Shown: one piece after another, positions 18,667 through 28,375 of the stretch
Layout: every line of letters starts with the position of its first letter
How positions within the stretch are numbered: the first letter of the stretch is position 1
From: CAVVDT01 sp963747005
GTDB taxonomy: Bacteria; Pseudomonadota; Alphaproteobacteria; Rhizobiales; Aestuariivirgaceae
Assembly: GCA_963747005.1 (NCBI GenBank)
Contig: CAVVDT010000008.1
Coordinates: 682,001-746,000, forward strand
DNA: 64,000 nucleotides
Direction: 5' to 3'
Notes under the pieces: model-generated
The model's input: only the letters and a program-made list of their open reading frames with translations
What the model was told of the DNA's origin: nothing
Databases searched by the model: none
Position numbers and translations under genes: made by a program

Positions 18667-18972
18667 ATGAGCGAATGGACAGCACAGAGATCGGTCCTGA
18701 TCGAGCATGACATCGGCCTGCATGCCCGGCCGTCGGTCAAGCTGACGAAGCTCGCCAAGACCTTTTCCGCGCGCATCGAGATGGCCGCCGATGCCTCGGG
18801 GCCATGGATCGACGCCAAGTCCATCGTCCGGGTCATGGCCGCCAAGGTGCCGCGCGATACCATGCTGCATTTCCGCGCCGCCGGTGACGACGCCGAGGCC
18901 GCCGTGGAAGCGCTGGCGGCCCTGGTGGCGCGCGACTTCGAGGAGGAAAGCGCCGATGCCGTCGATGGTTGA
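18667..18972 (+). CDS. HPr-family phosphocarrier protein
   Basis: This 101-residue protein has the HPr active site IGLHARPSVKL with phospho-His at residue 19. The regulatory Ser-46 type segment is not conserved in an obvious way (DAKSIVRVMA is present). It probably carries phosphate from the adjacent EI to DhaM, dedicated to dihydroxyacetone phosphorylation rather than sugar transport, since no EIIBC gene is nearby. It overlaps the EI gene by 17 bp. Confidence 0.92.
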   Translation: MSEWTAQRSVLIEHDIGLHARPSVKLTKLAKTFSARIEMAADASGPWIDAKSIVRVMAAKVPRDTMLHFRAAGDDAEAAVEALAALVARDFEEESADAVDG

Positions 18973-20572
18973 GGTCGATGGCCGTCCCGCCTCGCCTGGC
19001 CTGGCGCTCGGCCCGCTGGTGATTCTCGATGAGCCGCCTAGCGCGCGGCGCAAGGTCGGCCCGCCCGATGATGAGCGCCGGGCGCTGGCCGCCGCCATCG
19101 CCGCCGCCATCGCCGATCTCGCCGGCCTGATCGACAGCGTCGACGCCGAGGGCGGAGCCATGCTGGCCTTCCAGATGGCCATGGCGGAAGACGATGAACT
19201 GAGTGCGCCGGCCTATGCCGCCATCGCCTCGGGTAGCCCGGCGGATGAGGGCTGGCGGGCGGCGCTCGATCGCCAGATCGCCGATTATGCCACGGCCGGG
19301 GACGATTATTTCCGTGCCCGCACCGCCGATCTGGAGGATTTGCGGGACCGGGTGCTGGACCACTTGACCGGCGTTGCGACCAAAGTCGCGCCACCAGGCT
19401 CGGTGCTTGCCGGCCGCGATCTCAGCCCCACCCGTTTCCTTGAAACCGACTGGAGCGCCGGCGGTGGCATCGTTCTCACCGCCGGCAGCACCGCCAGCCA
19501 TGTGGCGATCCTTGCCCGGGCCCGCGGCGTGCCCATGGTCGTGGGGCTCGGCGATGTAGGTCTCAACGGCCACGCCCGCGCCGCTGTCGACGGGAGCTCG
19601 GGCCGTATCGTCCTCTCGCCCGATGCCGCCGCGCAAGCGCGCTTTGCCCTGATGCAGGAACGCCGGCGCAGCGAGCAGGCCCGTCTCGGTGAGATCGCCG
19701 CCCGCCCCGCCTGCACCCGCGACGGCGTCCCAGTCGCGGTGCTCGTCAATGTCGCCGGCGTCGGCGACGTCGAGGGTCTCGATGTCACCCGTTGCGACGG
19801 TATCGGCCTGATGCGTACCGAATTCCTGTTTCGCGACGGCGACGCACCGCCGGACGAGGACGCCCAGTATGCGGTCTATCGCCGCCTGATCGACTGGGCC
19901 GCCGGCCGCCCGGTGACCATCAGGACGCTCGATGCCGGTGGTGACAAGCCGGTCGCCGGCATTACCGTCGATGATGAGACCAATACCTTTCTCGGGGTGC
20001 GGGGCATCCGCCTGTCGTTTGCTCGCGAGGCAGTGTTCCGCACCCAGTTGCGGGCGCTCGCCCGCGCCGCCGTCCATGGCCCCTTGAAGGTGATGTGGCC
20101 GATGGTCACCGCGCCCGATGAACTCACCCGCGCTGCCGCCCTGTTCGATGAGGAACTGGCCGCCCTGAAGCGCGCCGGCTTCGCCGCGGCACGCCCGGCG
20201 TTGGGCATGATGGTGGAAGTGCCAGCCCCGGCCATCGCCCCCGACCTCTTTTCGGCGGCTGAGTTCTTTTCCATCGGCTCCAACGACCTGATCCAGTATG
20301 TGGCCGCCGCCGCCCGCGACAACGATGCCGTCGCCCCGCTGGGTGAAGCCGTGGTGCCGGTGATCATGCGCCTCATCGCCGGCCTCACCGACTTTGCTCA
20401 CCGCACGGGCATCGAAGTGTCGATCTGCGGCGATCTGGGCGGCGACACGACCCACCTGCCGGCGCTGATCGGTGCCGGTCTGCGCTCCGTCTCGGTTGCG
20501 CCCGCTGCGCTGGGCAGGGTAAAGGCAGCCATCGCCGAAATTGATTGCGGGGAGCGCGATGGCCAGAGCTGA
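18956..20572 (+). CDS. PTS enzyme I-like PEP phosphotransferase
   Basis: This 538-residue enzyme takes phosphate from PEP. It has the N-terminal HPr-interacting and phospho-His domains (His182 in TASHVAILARARGVP) and the PEP-binding barrel with GIGLMRTEFLF, ADGG-like LDAGGDKP, SIGSNDLIQY and the late active Cys in SICGDLGGD. It is slightly shorter than typical EI (about 575). The start at 18956 has AGGAGGAAAG upstream, inside the end of the HPr gene. Confidence 0.93.
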   Translation: MPSMVEVDGRPASPGLALGPLVILDEPPSARRKVGPPDDERRALAAAIAAAIADLAGLIDSVDAEGGAMLAFQMAMAEDDELSAPAYAAIASGSPADEGWRAALDRQIADYATAGDDYFRARTADLEDLRDRVLDHLTGVATKVAPPGSVLAGRDLSPTRFLETDWSAGGGIVLTAGSTASHVAILARARGVPMVVGLGDVGLNGHARAAVDGSSGRIVLSPDAAAQARFALMQERRRSEQARLGEIAARPACTRDGVPVAVLVNVAGVGDVEGLDVTRCDGIGLMRTEFLFRDGDAPPDEDAQYAVYRRLIDWAAGRPVTIRTLDAGGDKPVAGITVDDETNTFLGVRGIRLSFAREAVFRTQLRALARAAVHGPLKVMWPMVTAPDELTRAAALFDEELAALKRAGFAAARPALGMMVEVPAPAIAPDLFSAAEFFSIGSNDLIQYVAAAARDNDAVAPLGEAVVPVIMRLIAGLTDFAHRTGIEVSICGDLGGDTTHLPALIGAGLRSVSVAPAALGRVKAAIAEIDCGERDGQS

Positions 20573-20981
20573 CAGCAAGCTGGCCGGCCAGGCGGACGCC
20601 ATGGCCGCCTACAAGGAGATCCTGCGCGACATTCTCGATGCTCGCCCTTCGGGTACCCGCCAGCGCCTCGCCACGGCGCTCGGCAAGAACCGCAGCTTCG
20701 TGTCGCAGATCGCCAATCCGCAGTATTCGACGCCCGTGCCGGCCCGCCATCTCGATACCATCTTCGAGATCTGCCACTTTACCCCGGCTGCCCGCGACCG
20801 CTTTCTGGAATTGTACGGGCGCGCCCATCCAGTCAGGCTGACGCCACCGCCGGGCGGGGTGAAGCTGCGTCGCCACACGGTGCTGCTGCCCGAACTGGGC
20901 GATGCCCGCCGCAACGAAAAAATCGATCTGCTGGTTTCGGACTTCGTCCGCAAACTCATCAAGCTCATGCACGAACAGTGA
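20559..20981 (+). CDS. Helix-turn-helix-like regulator in the Dha operon
   Basis: This 140-residue protein overlaps the EI gene by 14 bp and is followed 13 bp later by dhaK. A segment at about residues 24-60 (RQRLATALGKNRSFVSQI) reads as an XRE-like helix-turn-helix. The C-terminal half (about 95-140) has a charged amphipathic helix. It is a good candidate for the regulator that binds the inverted repeats upstream of the operon. The function is inferred; I do not recognise a named family. Confidence 0.6.
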   Translation: MARADSKLAGQADAMAAYKEILRDILDARPSGTRQRLATALGKNRSFVSQIANPQYSTPVPARHLDTIFEICHFTPAARDRFLELYGRAHPVRLTPPPGGVKLRRHTVLLPELGDARRNEKIDLLVSDFVRKLIKLMHEQ

Positions 20982-20994
20982 GGGGGTGGTTGCC

Positions 20995-21984
20995 ATGAAG
21001 AAGCTCATCAACGCAACCGACACGGTGCTCAGCGAAAGCCTCGCCGGGCTGGTGGCGGCCCATGCCGACATCCTCAAGGCCGGTGAGGATTTCAAGTTCG
21101 TGCGCCGTGCCGCGCTCACCCCGGGCAAGGTCGGCCTGATCTCCGGCGGTGGCTCGGGCCATGAGCCGCTGCACGCTGGCTTCGTCGGTCGCGGCATGCT
21201 CGATGCTGCCTGCCCCGGCCAGGTGTTCACCGCCCCGACGCCTGACCAGATGATGGCGGCCGCCGAGGCCGTCGACGCAGGGGCGGGGCTCTTGTTCATC
21301 GTCAAGAACTACGAGGGCGATGTGATGAATTTCGACATGGGCCGCGAGATGTCGGGCCGGACCATCGAAACCGTCATCACCAATGACGACGTGGCGGTGG
21401 AGGATTCGCTCTACACCACCGGCCGGCGCGGCGTGGCCGGCACCCTGATCGTCGAGAAGATCGTCGGCGCCGCCGCCGAGGATGGTATGGATCTCGCCAC
21501 CCTCAAGGGGCTCGGCGACCGGGCCAACCGCGCCACCCGCTCCATGGGCGTGGCGCTGACCAGTTGCACGGTGCCCGCCGTCGGCAAGCCCACCTTCGCG
21601 ATCGGCGACGACGAGATGGAAATGGGCGTCGGCATCCATGGCGAGCCGGGCCGCCGCCGCGTCGCCATGATGAGCGCCGATGCCATCGCGGCCGAACTGT
21701 GCGAGACCATATGCGGCGATCTGGGCAAGGCCGCCAACGGCAATGCCATCGTGCTGGTCAACGGCTTTGGCGGCACCCCTTCGATGGAGCTCTATCTGAT
21801 GTACAACGCCGCCCGCCCCATCCTCGAACGCCATGGCGTGAAGATCGCCCGTTCGCTGGTCGGGTCCTACGTCACCTCGCTGGACATGGCGGGCTGCTCG
21901 ATCACCGTCACCATGGCCGACGAGGAAATGTTGCAGTTGTGGGATGCCCCGGTCCACACCGCAGCACTGCGCTGGGGCGTTTGA
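20995..21984 (+). CDS. dhaK: Dihydroxyacetone kinase substrate-binding subunit DhaK
   Basis: This 329-residue subunit binds dihydroxyacetone covalently as a hemiaminal through His215 (GIHGEPG, residues 213-219). SGGGSGHEP near residues 50-58 and NYEGDVMNFD are also diagnostic. It is the PTS-type DhaK without a fused L domain. It ends the operon, and the neighbour beyond is convergent. Together with DhaL and DhaM it makes dihydroxyacetone phosphate for central metabolism. Confidence 0.96.
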   Translation: MKKLINATDTVLSESLAGLVAAHADILKAGEDFKFVRRAALTPGKVGLISGGGSGHEPLHAGFVGRGMLDAACPGQVFTAPTPDQMMAAAEAVDAGAGLLFIVKNYEGDVMNFDMGREMSGRTIETVITNDDVAVEDSLYTTGRRGVAGTLIVEKIVGAAAEDGMDLATLKGLGDRANRATRSMGVALTSCTVPAVGKPTFAIGDDEMEMGVGIHGEPGRRRVAMMSADAIAAELCETICGDLGKAANGNAIVLVNGFGGTPSMELYLMYNAARPILERHGVKIARSLVGSYVTSLDMAGCSITVTMADEEMLQLWDAPVHTAALRWGV

Positions 21985-22090
21985 CTGGCCGCCGTGTGTG
22001 CCGGATGGCGGATCAGCCGCTGGCGCGCGCCGCCAGCACGACGGCGGGCCGCGCTGCCTGCAGCGCCCGTCCGGGGCGTGGAAGGCCCGA

Positions 22091-23197
22091 TCAGCCCTGC
22101 AGCGAGGTCACCTGGCGAGTAGCCTTCTGCAACCATTCGGGATCGATCTCGATACCCCAGCCCGGCGCATCCGGAATGGTCGCCTCACCGTCGGTGATGC
22201 GGTAGGGATCGCCGAGGAACAGGCCCTCCTGCCACGGGTAGTAATCCTGGCCCTCGATGGAGAACTCCAGATACTTGCCGGCGTTGGGAATGGCGCCGAG
22301 AAAATGCATGGTGCACATGGTGACCATGGAGAGGTTGGCGGTGTGGGGGGTGCAGGGCAAACCCGCATCGGCCGCCATGCGCGCCACCCTCAACGCCCGC
22401 GTGAGGCCCCCGACATACATGATGTCGGGCTGTACAATGTCGACGGCGCGCATGGCGATCATGTGCTTCCACCAGCTCAAGTCGCAATCCTGCTCGCCGC
22501 CGGTGACGTCGATCGACAGGGCATCGGCCACTTCCCTGGTCTGCTCGAGCTCCCAGTAGGGGCAGGGTTCCTCGTAGTGCGAGATGCCTTCGGCCTCCAG
22601 CATATGCCCGACCTCGATTGCCCGTCTGGGGGAGAAGCCGGAATTGGCATCGACCAGCTTGGCAACGCCGTCGCCCAGCGCCTTCGCCACCGTCGGTATG
22701 ATGGCCTCGGTGCGCCCCGGCCATTCGTCCACGTCGCGCCCGCATTCGGCGCCGATGCGGAACTTGAAGGCATCGAAGCCGTGGGCATCGCGCAGTTTCA
22801 GAAACCGTTCGACCTCGGCTTCAGGCGTGATGTCGCGCTTCATGGACGAGGCATAGGCCCGAAGCTTGCCCGGCTTGCCGCCGATCAGTTCGACCACCGG
22901 CTTTTGTTCCAGCCTGCCGCGTAGATCCCATAGGGCGGTATCGAGGCCGGCCATGGCGCGGCGCAGGTAGGAGCCGGGGAACTTGTGCTCGCGTTCGGTG
23001 ATGCGATCGAGCAGGTCATCGAAGTCGAGCGGGTCGGCGCCCATGGCATGGGGCGCCACCTGGCGATGGAACACCTGGGCGGTGATGTCAGCATTGTAGG
23101 TGGAGACCTGTCCCCAGCCGATGTCCCCGGTGTCGGCCGTCGCCTTGACGAAGCCGACATAGCGATTGCAGTAGGTTTCGAGCCTGGCGATCTTCAT
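22091..23197 (-). CDS. Mandelate racemase/enolase-superfamily protein (acid-sugar dehydratase-like)
   Basis: This 368-residue barrel enzyme has capping-domain and barrel features of the superfamily: KFRIG as the KxK-like second-strand motif, metal ligands in LVDANSGF, HYEEPCP and GGEQD, and a C-terminal PHTANLS. Such enzymes abstract the alpha-proton of carboxylates, usually dehydrating sugar acids. The start at 23197 overlaps the stop of the upstream GMC gene (ATGA), so the true gene is shorter than the full open frame. The substrate is unknown. Confidence 0.85.
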   Translation of the reverse strand: MKIARLETYCNRYVGFVKATADTGDIGWGQVSTYNADITAQVFHRQVAPHAMGADPLDFDDLLDRITEREHKFPGSYLRRAMAGLDTALWDLRGRLEQKPVVELIGGKPGKLRAYASSMKRDITPEAEVERFLKLRDAHGFDAFKFRIGAECGRDVDEWPGRTEAIIPTVAKALGDGVAKLVDANSGFSPRRAIEVGHMLEAEGISHYEEPCPYWELEQTREVADALSIDVTGGEQDCDLSWWKHMIAMRAVDIVQPDIMYVGGLTRALRVARMAADAGLPCTPHTANLSMVTMCTMHFLGAIPNAGKYLEFSIEGQDYYPWQEGLFLGDPYRITDGEATIPDAPGWGIEIDPEWLQKATRQVTSLQG

Positions 23198-24810
23198 GGG
23201 GTGTGATCCTCGAGTATGAGTTCGCCCGCCCGGATGCCGACCATCATGGCGGGGGCGTTGGTGTTGCCGGAAATGATGTTGGGAAAGATCGAGGCATCGG
23301 CGATGCGCAAGCCCTCGATGCCGTGCACCCTGAGGCGCGGATCGACCACCGAGGAGGCAGCGTCCGGCCCCATGCGACAGGTGCATGAGGGATGATAGAC
23401 CGTGCCGGAGCGCCGGCGGATGTCGTGAACGAGGGCTTCGTCGCCCGCAACCTCCGGTCCCGGCAACAGTTCTTCCTCGATGATGCCGGCCAGCGACGGC
23501 ATGGACGCCAGATGGCGCAGGAATTTCACCGCGGCCAGCATTTCGGCGATGTCGTCGGCGTGGCCATAGGCATTGGGCACGATGCGCGGTGGCGCCAGGG
23601 GATCGTCTGAACCGATTTCGATGAAGCCGCGCGCCTTGGGCCGGCACGACGACAGGCCGAGGGAAAAGCCGGGAAACGGATCCGGCGTCAGCAACGGCCG
23701 CTCGCCTGTCTTGGGCACCGTGGTGGTGATCGCCTGCATGTAAAGCTGCATGTTGGGCCTTGAGCGCCCGGCATCGGTTGAGAAGAAACCGCCGCCCTGG
23801 TTGAGGCTGAGGCTCAACGGGCCGCTGGCTGTCAACAGATATTGCAGGCCCACCATGAGCTTGCCCCACCACGGCCGCAGCACGTCGTTGAGGCTCGCCT
23901 GGCGCGAGCGGTAGGTGTAGTTGATCCCGAGGTGGTCCTGCAGGTGCCGCCCGATATTGGCGTTCGACTGCACCACGGCAATGCCCAGCGCCTGCAGCAG
24001 GGCACCGGGGCCGATGCCCGAAAGCTGCAGGAGTTGCGGGGTGTTGACGGCACCGCCCGCCAGGATCACCTCTGAGCGCGCCGTGGCGGTTCGCGTCGCA
24101 CCGCCCTCGATATATTCGACGCCCGATGCGCGCTTGCCCGTAAACAGCACGCGGGTGACGTGGGCGCCGGTGACAGTCGCGACCCCGCCACGCTTCATGG
24201 CGGGGTGGAGGAAGGCGCGGGCGGCGGAATTGCGCCGCCCCTTGAAGGTGGTGATCTCGTAGATGCCGGCACCCTCCTGGTGAGGGCCGTTGAAATCGGG
24301 ATTGAAGGAAAGGCCCGCTTCCTCCGCCGCTGCCAGATAGGCCCGGCACAACGGATGGATGCGGTCCGATACATCGGCGACATGCAGCGGGCCACCCGCG
24401 CCGCGGAATTGATTACCGCCGCCGTCGTTGTCCTCCATCGACTTGTAGACTCGCAACACGTCGTCCCACCCCCAGCCGGGATTGCCGGCCGCCGCCCAGT
24501 CTTCATAGTCGGCGGCGTGGCCCCGGATATAGACCATGGCATTGATGGAGCTGGAGCCGCCGAGGACCTTGCCGCGCGGCCAGTAGTCGCTGCGCCCGTC
24601 GAGGCCGGCATCGGCGGCGGTCCTGTAGGCCCAGTTCACCGCCGGATCGTAGAAGAGCTTGCCATAGCCGAGCGGCACCTGCACCCAGAAGCGCCGGTCG
24701 CTGCCTCCGGCCTCCAGCACCAGCACCCGGTAGCGGCCCCCTGCCGTCAGCTTGTCGGCCAGGGCGCAGCCGGCCGATCCGGCGCCCACGATGATGAAAT
24801 CCGCTTCCAT
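23194..24810 (-). CDS. GMC-family FAD-dependent oxidoreductase (choline/alcohol dehydrogenase-like)
   Basis: This 538-residue flavoprotein starts with the Rossmann motif DFIIVGAGSAGC. GMC signature 1 is present around GKVLGGSSSINAM, and the C-terminal catalytic region includes YHPSCTCRMG and SGNTNAPAMMVG. It would oxidise an alcohol or polyol. The ATG at 24810 is chosen because the FAD motif begins 4 residues later; the open frame extends upstream without a family match. It is translationally coupled with the enolase-superfamily gene, so the two probably act on one substrate. Confidence 0.9.
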   Translation of the reverse strand: MEADFIIVGAGSAGCALADKLTAGGRYRVLVLEAGGSDRRFWVQVPLGYGKLFYDPAVNWAYRTAADAGLDGRSDYWPRGKVLGGSSSINAMVYIRGHAADYEDWAAAGNPGWGWDDVLRVYKSMEDNDGGGNQFRGAGGPLHVADVSDRIHPLCRAYLAAAEEAGLSFNPDFNGPHQEGAGIYEITTFKGRRNSAARAFLHPAMKRGGVATVTGAHVTRVLFTGKRASGVEYIEGGATRTATARSEVILAGGAVNTPQLLQLSGIGPGALLQALGIAVVQSNANIGRHLQDHLGINYTYRSRQASLNDVLRPWWGKLMVGLQYLLTASGPLSLSLNQGGGFFSTDAGRSRPNMQLYMQAITTTVPKTGERPLLTPDPFPGFSLGLSSCRPKARGFIEIGSDDPLAPPRIVPNAYGHADDIAEMLAAVKFLRHLASMPSLAGIIEEELLPGPEVAGDEALVHDIRRRSGTVYHPSCTCRMGPDAASSVVDPRLRVHGIEGLRIADASIFPNIISGNTNAPAMMVGIRAGELILEDHTP

Positions 24811-24929
24811 GTCCTTGCCCGAAAGCCCCTGGCCCATCTGGCGCCGTCTTCGCATCCGCGCTATCAGCACATGGCACCATCGCGCGTGCACCACAATGGG
24901 GTATGCTCGTCCATCCGCATCAGTAACCG

Positions 24930-26021
24930 ATGCAAAGCGGCGCAACAACGACAGGACCGACCGTGACTGCCAAGCCCCTTGCCGTCTTCGATGGCCACAA
25001 CGACGTCTTGCTGCGGCTGCTGCACAAGGAAAAGGCCGGGGTCGAGCGTGATTTCCTCGATGGCGACGGCGCCGGCCACATGGATTTTCCGCGCGCGCTG
25101 GCCGGCGGATTTGCCGGCGGCCTGTTCGCCATGAATGCGCAACGTCCCTCCGCAGTCGATCCCACGGTGGCCGACGGGAACGTCTACAACCTGCCCCTGG
25201 CGCCGGAGATCCCTGTCGACTATGCCCTGCCGGCCACCGTTGCCATGGCCGCCATCCTGTTCCGCATCGAGGATGCGAGTGGCGGCCGCTTCAAGGTGTG
25301 CCGCAGTGCCGCCGATATCCATCGCTGCCTTGATCGCGGCGCCATGGCGGCGGTCTTCCATATCGAAGGTGCCGAGGCCATCGATGCCGAATTCGCCAGC
25401 CTCGAGGTGCTCCACCAGGCCGGCCTGCGCTCGCTGGGGCTGGTATGGAGCCGGCCCAACATCTTCGGGGCTGGCGTGCCCTTCCGCTTCCCCTCCTCAC
25501 CCGATACCGGCCCCGGCGTCACCGATCTCGGCAAGGAACTGGTGAGGCGTTGCAACGCGTTGAAGATCGCCATCGACCTGTCGCACATCACCGAAAAGGG
25601 CTTCTGGGACGTGGCCGAACTCAGCGATGCGCCGCTCATTGCCTCCCATTCCAACGCGCATGCCATCTCGCCCGCCTCGCGCAACCTCACCGACAAGCAG
25701 ATCGCCGCCATTGGCGCGACGGGCGGCGTGATCGGCCTCAACTATGCCAACGACTTCCTCAGGCCAGACGGGCGCAACGATCCTGATGTCGGCTTCGATG
25801 TGCTGCTGCGCCATCTCGACCACCTTGTTGCCATTGCCGGTATCGACTGTGTCGGGCTGGGATCGGATTTCGAGGGTGCCGGCATTCCAGCCGCCATCGG
25901 GGACGTGGCGGGCCTTGCCAAATTCAGCGCCGCAATCAGCGATCACTTCGGCGAGGAGGACGCCCGCAAGCTGTGTCACGATAACTGGGTGCGGGTACTG
26001 GAAAGAACCTGGGGAGCGTGA
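24930..26021 (+). CDS. Membrane-dipeptidase-type peptidase (M19)
   Basis: This 363-residue metallopeptidase has the zinc-binding DGHND near residue 22, the bridging glutamate region HIEGAEAID, DLSHITEKGFWDV, SHSNAH and the late VGLGSDFEGA motif. Family members cleave dipeptides, often with D-residues, in the cytosol or at the membrane. No signal peptide is evident. It is divergent from the GMC gene across 119 bp. Initiation at an internal GTG (24962) is possible and would remove the poorly conserved first residues. Confidence 0.88.
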   Translation: MQSGATTTGPTVTAKPLAVFDGHNDVLLRLLHKEKAGVERDFLDGDGAGHMDFPRALAGGFAGGLFAMNAQRPSAVDPTVADGNVYNLPLAPEIPVDYALPATVAMAAILFRIEDASGGRFKVCRSAADIHRCLDRGAMAAVFHIEGAEAIDAEFASLEVLHQAGLRSLGLVWSRPNIFGAGVPFRFPSSPDTGPGVTDLGKELVRRCNALKIAIDLSHITEKGFWDVAELSDAPLIASHSNAHAISPASRNLTDKQIAAIGATGGVIGLNYANDFLRPDGRNDPDVGFDVLLRHLDHLVAIAGIDCVGLGSDFEGAGIPAAIGDVAGLAKFSAAISDHFGEEDARKLCHDNWVRVLERTWGA

Positions 26022-26115
26022 GGCGCCTCCGACGCGCCGGCTGCCGATCTTGAGGCTTCGCGGCGCGGGATGATAGGAATGGGTTGGCACATATCGGGAG
26101 GGGCAGCATCCATCC

Positions 26116-26718
26116 ATGATGCAAATCATCGTTCCGGCGCGCGAGGGCAGGGCCGTCAGCATGACGGCGGGTCAGCGCATCCGCATCACCACGCCGAAGG
26201 GCGCACAGGCGGCCGATTTCTTTGCCTACAACGCCGCCAATGTGGGCGAGTGGCTGTCGCCCAGCCACACCTGGGTCACCACATTCTCCATCAAGCCGCG
26301 CCCGGGCGATGACCTGCTTTCCCGCTTCCGCCGGCCGATGCTGAAGTTTGTCGAGGATGGCGCCGGAGGCGTGCATGACATGATGATCGCGGCCTGCGAT
26401 CAGTTCCGCTACGAGTTTTTCGGTCATCAGGGACCGCATCCCAGTTGCTCGGAGAACCTGTGCGTCGCCATGCGCCGGCTCGGCTACCAGATCGACGTCA
26501 TTCCCCAGCCGATCAACTTCTTCACCAACACGGCCGTCGGGCCGGACGGCCGGCTGACGTCGCCGCCCAATTCGGTGCCGGCCGGCGCCTATGTAGAATT
26601 GGAAGCGCTCATGGACGTGATCTGCGTTGTCTCCTCGTGCCCGTTCGATCTTGCCGTCGATGGCTGGACCATCAATGCGGGCGGTGGGCCGAGCGAGCTT
26701 CTCGTCGACATAAGCTAG
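26116..26718 (+). CDS. DUF1989 / urea-carboxylase-associated family protein
   Basis: This 200-residue protein matches the DUF1989 fold found in urea-carboxylase-associated and dimethylformamidase-linked proteins. Conserved features are GQRIRITTPKGAQAADFFAY, a HDMMIAACDQFRYE segment with likely metal-binding residues, HPSCSENLCVAM and a late CVVSSCPFDL. The function is not settled; it occurs with amide or urea degradation genes. It is followed 17 bp later by the dimethylformamidase-like gene, which fits a shared amide-degradation role. Confidence 0.82.
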   Translation: MMQIIVPAREGRAVSMTAGQRIRITTPKGAQAADFFAYNAANVGEWLSPSHTWVTTFSIKPRPGDDLLSRFRRPMLKFVEDGAGGVHDMMIAACDQFRYEFFGHQGPHPSCSENLCVAMRRLGYQIDVIPQPINFFTNTAVGPDGRLTSPPNSVPAGAYVELEALMDVICVVSSCPFDLAVDGWTINAGGGPSELLVDIS

Positions 26719-26735
26719 CGGCGGGGGCGCCGGCG

Positions 26736-28358
26736 ATGCATCCCCTGAAGGGCTATTTCCGCGCCGGGCCGCGTGGCGGCCGCGACGCCGTCATGGGCCA
26801 TTATTTCGAGACCGCCTCCAACGATCAGAGCGAACCCCAGGTGTGGTGCTACACCGACCGTTTCACCTACCGGCCGGGGGACACCCTCACCCTGCATGTC
26901 TCGACCACCGCTCCGGTCTTTGCCCTGCGGATCGTGCGCGACGGCCTCAACCCGCTGGTGATGTTCGAAAAGGGCGGGCTGGACGGGCATTTTCACCTTA
27001 CCCCTGCCGAATGCTCGGTGAAGGGCTGCGGCTGGCCGGCGGCCATCGAACTGGAGATACCGGCGACCTGGAGATCGGGCGTCTATATCGTCACCACCTC
27101 GATCACTTTGGCGGACGGCAAAGCGATCGAGCATGATCATCTGTTCGTCTTGCGGGCGCGCCCGGGCAAGCCCACCTCGCCGCGCCTCTTCATCCTCACC
27201 ACCAGCACCTGGCTTGCCTATAACGACTGGGGCGGCTCCAACCACTACGAGGGCTTGACCGGTCCCGGCGGCGACCAGTTCTCCCCGCAGGTTTCCACCC
27301 AGCGGCCATGGGCGCGCGGCTTTGTCAGGCTGCCGGCCGCGGCACCGCATGTCACCCATGCCTCGCCGCCCGGCGGTCCGCCCGCCTATCCTCACATGCA
27401 ATGGGCCCACGCCAACGGCTATTCCAAGAAATACGCATCCAGCGGCTGGGCCTGCCGGGAGCGCGGCTTTGCCCTGTGGGCCGAGGGCGCCGGCATTGGC
27501 CTCGATTATGCCACCCAGCACGACCTGCATTTCGACCCCGATCTCCTCGATGCCTATGCCGCCGTGGTGATCGTCGGGCATGACGAATACTGGTCCTGGG
27601 AGATGCGTGACGCCATCGATGCCTTTGTCGAGGGAGGCGGCCATGTGGCGCGCTTTGCCGGCAACTTCTACTGGCAGGTGCGGCTGGAAGACGAGGGCCG
27701 CCGCCAGGTCTGCTACAAGTATCGCGCCCGCGCAGAGGACCCGGTACGCGGCACCAGCAACGAGCGCTTCATCACCACCTGCTGGGATGTGCCCGAGATC
27801 GGCCGGCCGGGTGCCCTCACCATGGGCCTGACCGGCTCGGCCGGCATCTACGCCGGCTGGTCGCGCTGCGCCGCCCATGGCGCCGGCGGCTTCACCCTCT
27901 ATCGACCGCAGCACTGGGCGCTCGACGCGACGGGTGCCGGATATGGCGATGTACTGGGGGCGGCGGCGAAGGTGTTCGGTTACGAGGTCGACGGCCTCGA
28001 TTATGTCATCCGCCATGGCGTGCCGTCGCCGACCCGCGAAGACGGGGCGCCGGAGGGTATCGAGATCATCGCCCTGGCGCCGGCCACCACGGTGGAATGG
28101 GGTTCCGACACCTATGCCGGCGAAGCCTTCATCGGCTACGACGATGCCCGCATGGTGGCCGAGGCGCTTTATGGCGAGGCGACGCCGGAGGCCATCGACA
28201 AGGTTTCGCGCGGTTCGGGCATGATCGTCGAATACCGCCACGGCAAGGGCTCGGTCTTCAATGCCGGCAGCTGCGAATGGGTGCGCGGCCTCGAACAGGA
28301 CGATGCGCAGATTGCGCGCATCACCCGCAATGTGCTCGAACGGTTCGCGACCCGATAG
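26736..28358 (+). CDS. N,N-dimethylformamidase beta-subunit-like protein
   Basis: This 540-residue protein resembles the large subunit of N,N-dimethylformamidase: an N-terminal immunoglobulin-like region (residues about 30-140) with YRPGDTLTLHVST, then a glutamine-amidotransferase-like core with STWLAYNDWGGSN, VIVGHDEYWSWEMRDAID and NCGSCEW-type end (NAGSCEWVRG). It may hydrolyse a small amide. The start at 26736 removes an unrelated upstream frame. No separate small alpha subunit was found nearby, which differs from the classical two-subunit enzyme. Confidence 0.8.
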   Translation: MHPLKGYFRAGPRGGRDAVMGHYFETASNDQSEPQVWCYTDRFTYRPGDTLTLHVSTTAPVFALRIVRDGLNPLVMFEKGGLDGHFHLTPAECSVKGCGWPAAIELEIPATWRSGVYIVTTSITLADGKAIEHDHLFVLRARPGKPTSPRLFILTTSTWLAYNDWGGSNHYEGLTGPGGDQFSPQVSTQRPWARGFVRLPAAAPHVTHASPPGGPPAYPHMQWAHANGYSKKYASSGWACRERGFALWAEGAGIGLDYATQHDLHFDPDLLDAYAAVVIVGHDEYWSWEMRDAIDAFVEGGGHVARFAGNFYWQVRLEDEGRRQVCYKYRARAEDPVRGTSNERFITTCWDVPEIGRPGALTMGLTGSAGIYAGWSRCAAHGAGGFTLYRPQHWALDATGAGYGDVLGAAAKVFGYEVDGLDYVIRHGVPSPTREDGAPEGIEIIALAPATTVEWGSDTYAGEAFIGYDDARMVAEALYGEATPEAIDKVSRGSGMIVEYRHGKGSVFNAGSCEWVRGLEQDDAQIARITRNVLERFATR

Positions 28359-28375
28359 GAAGGAACAGGCTCCCC

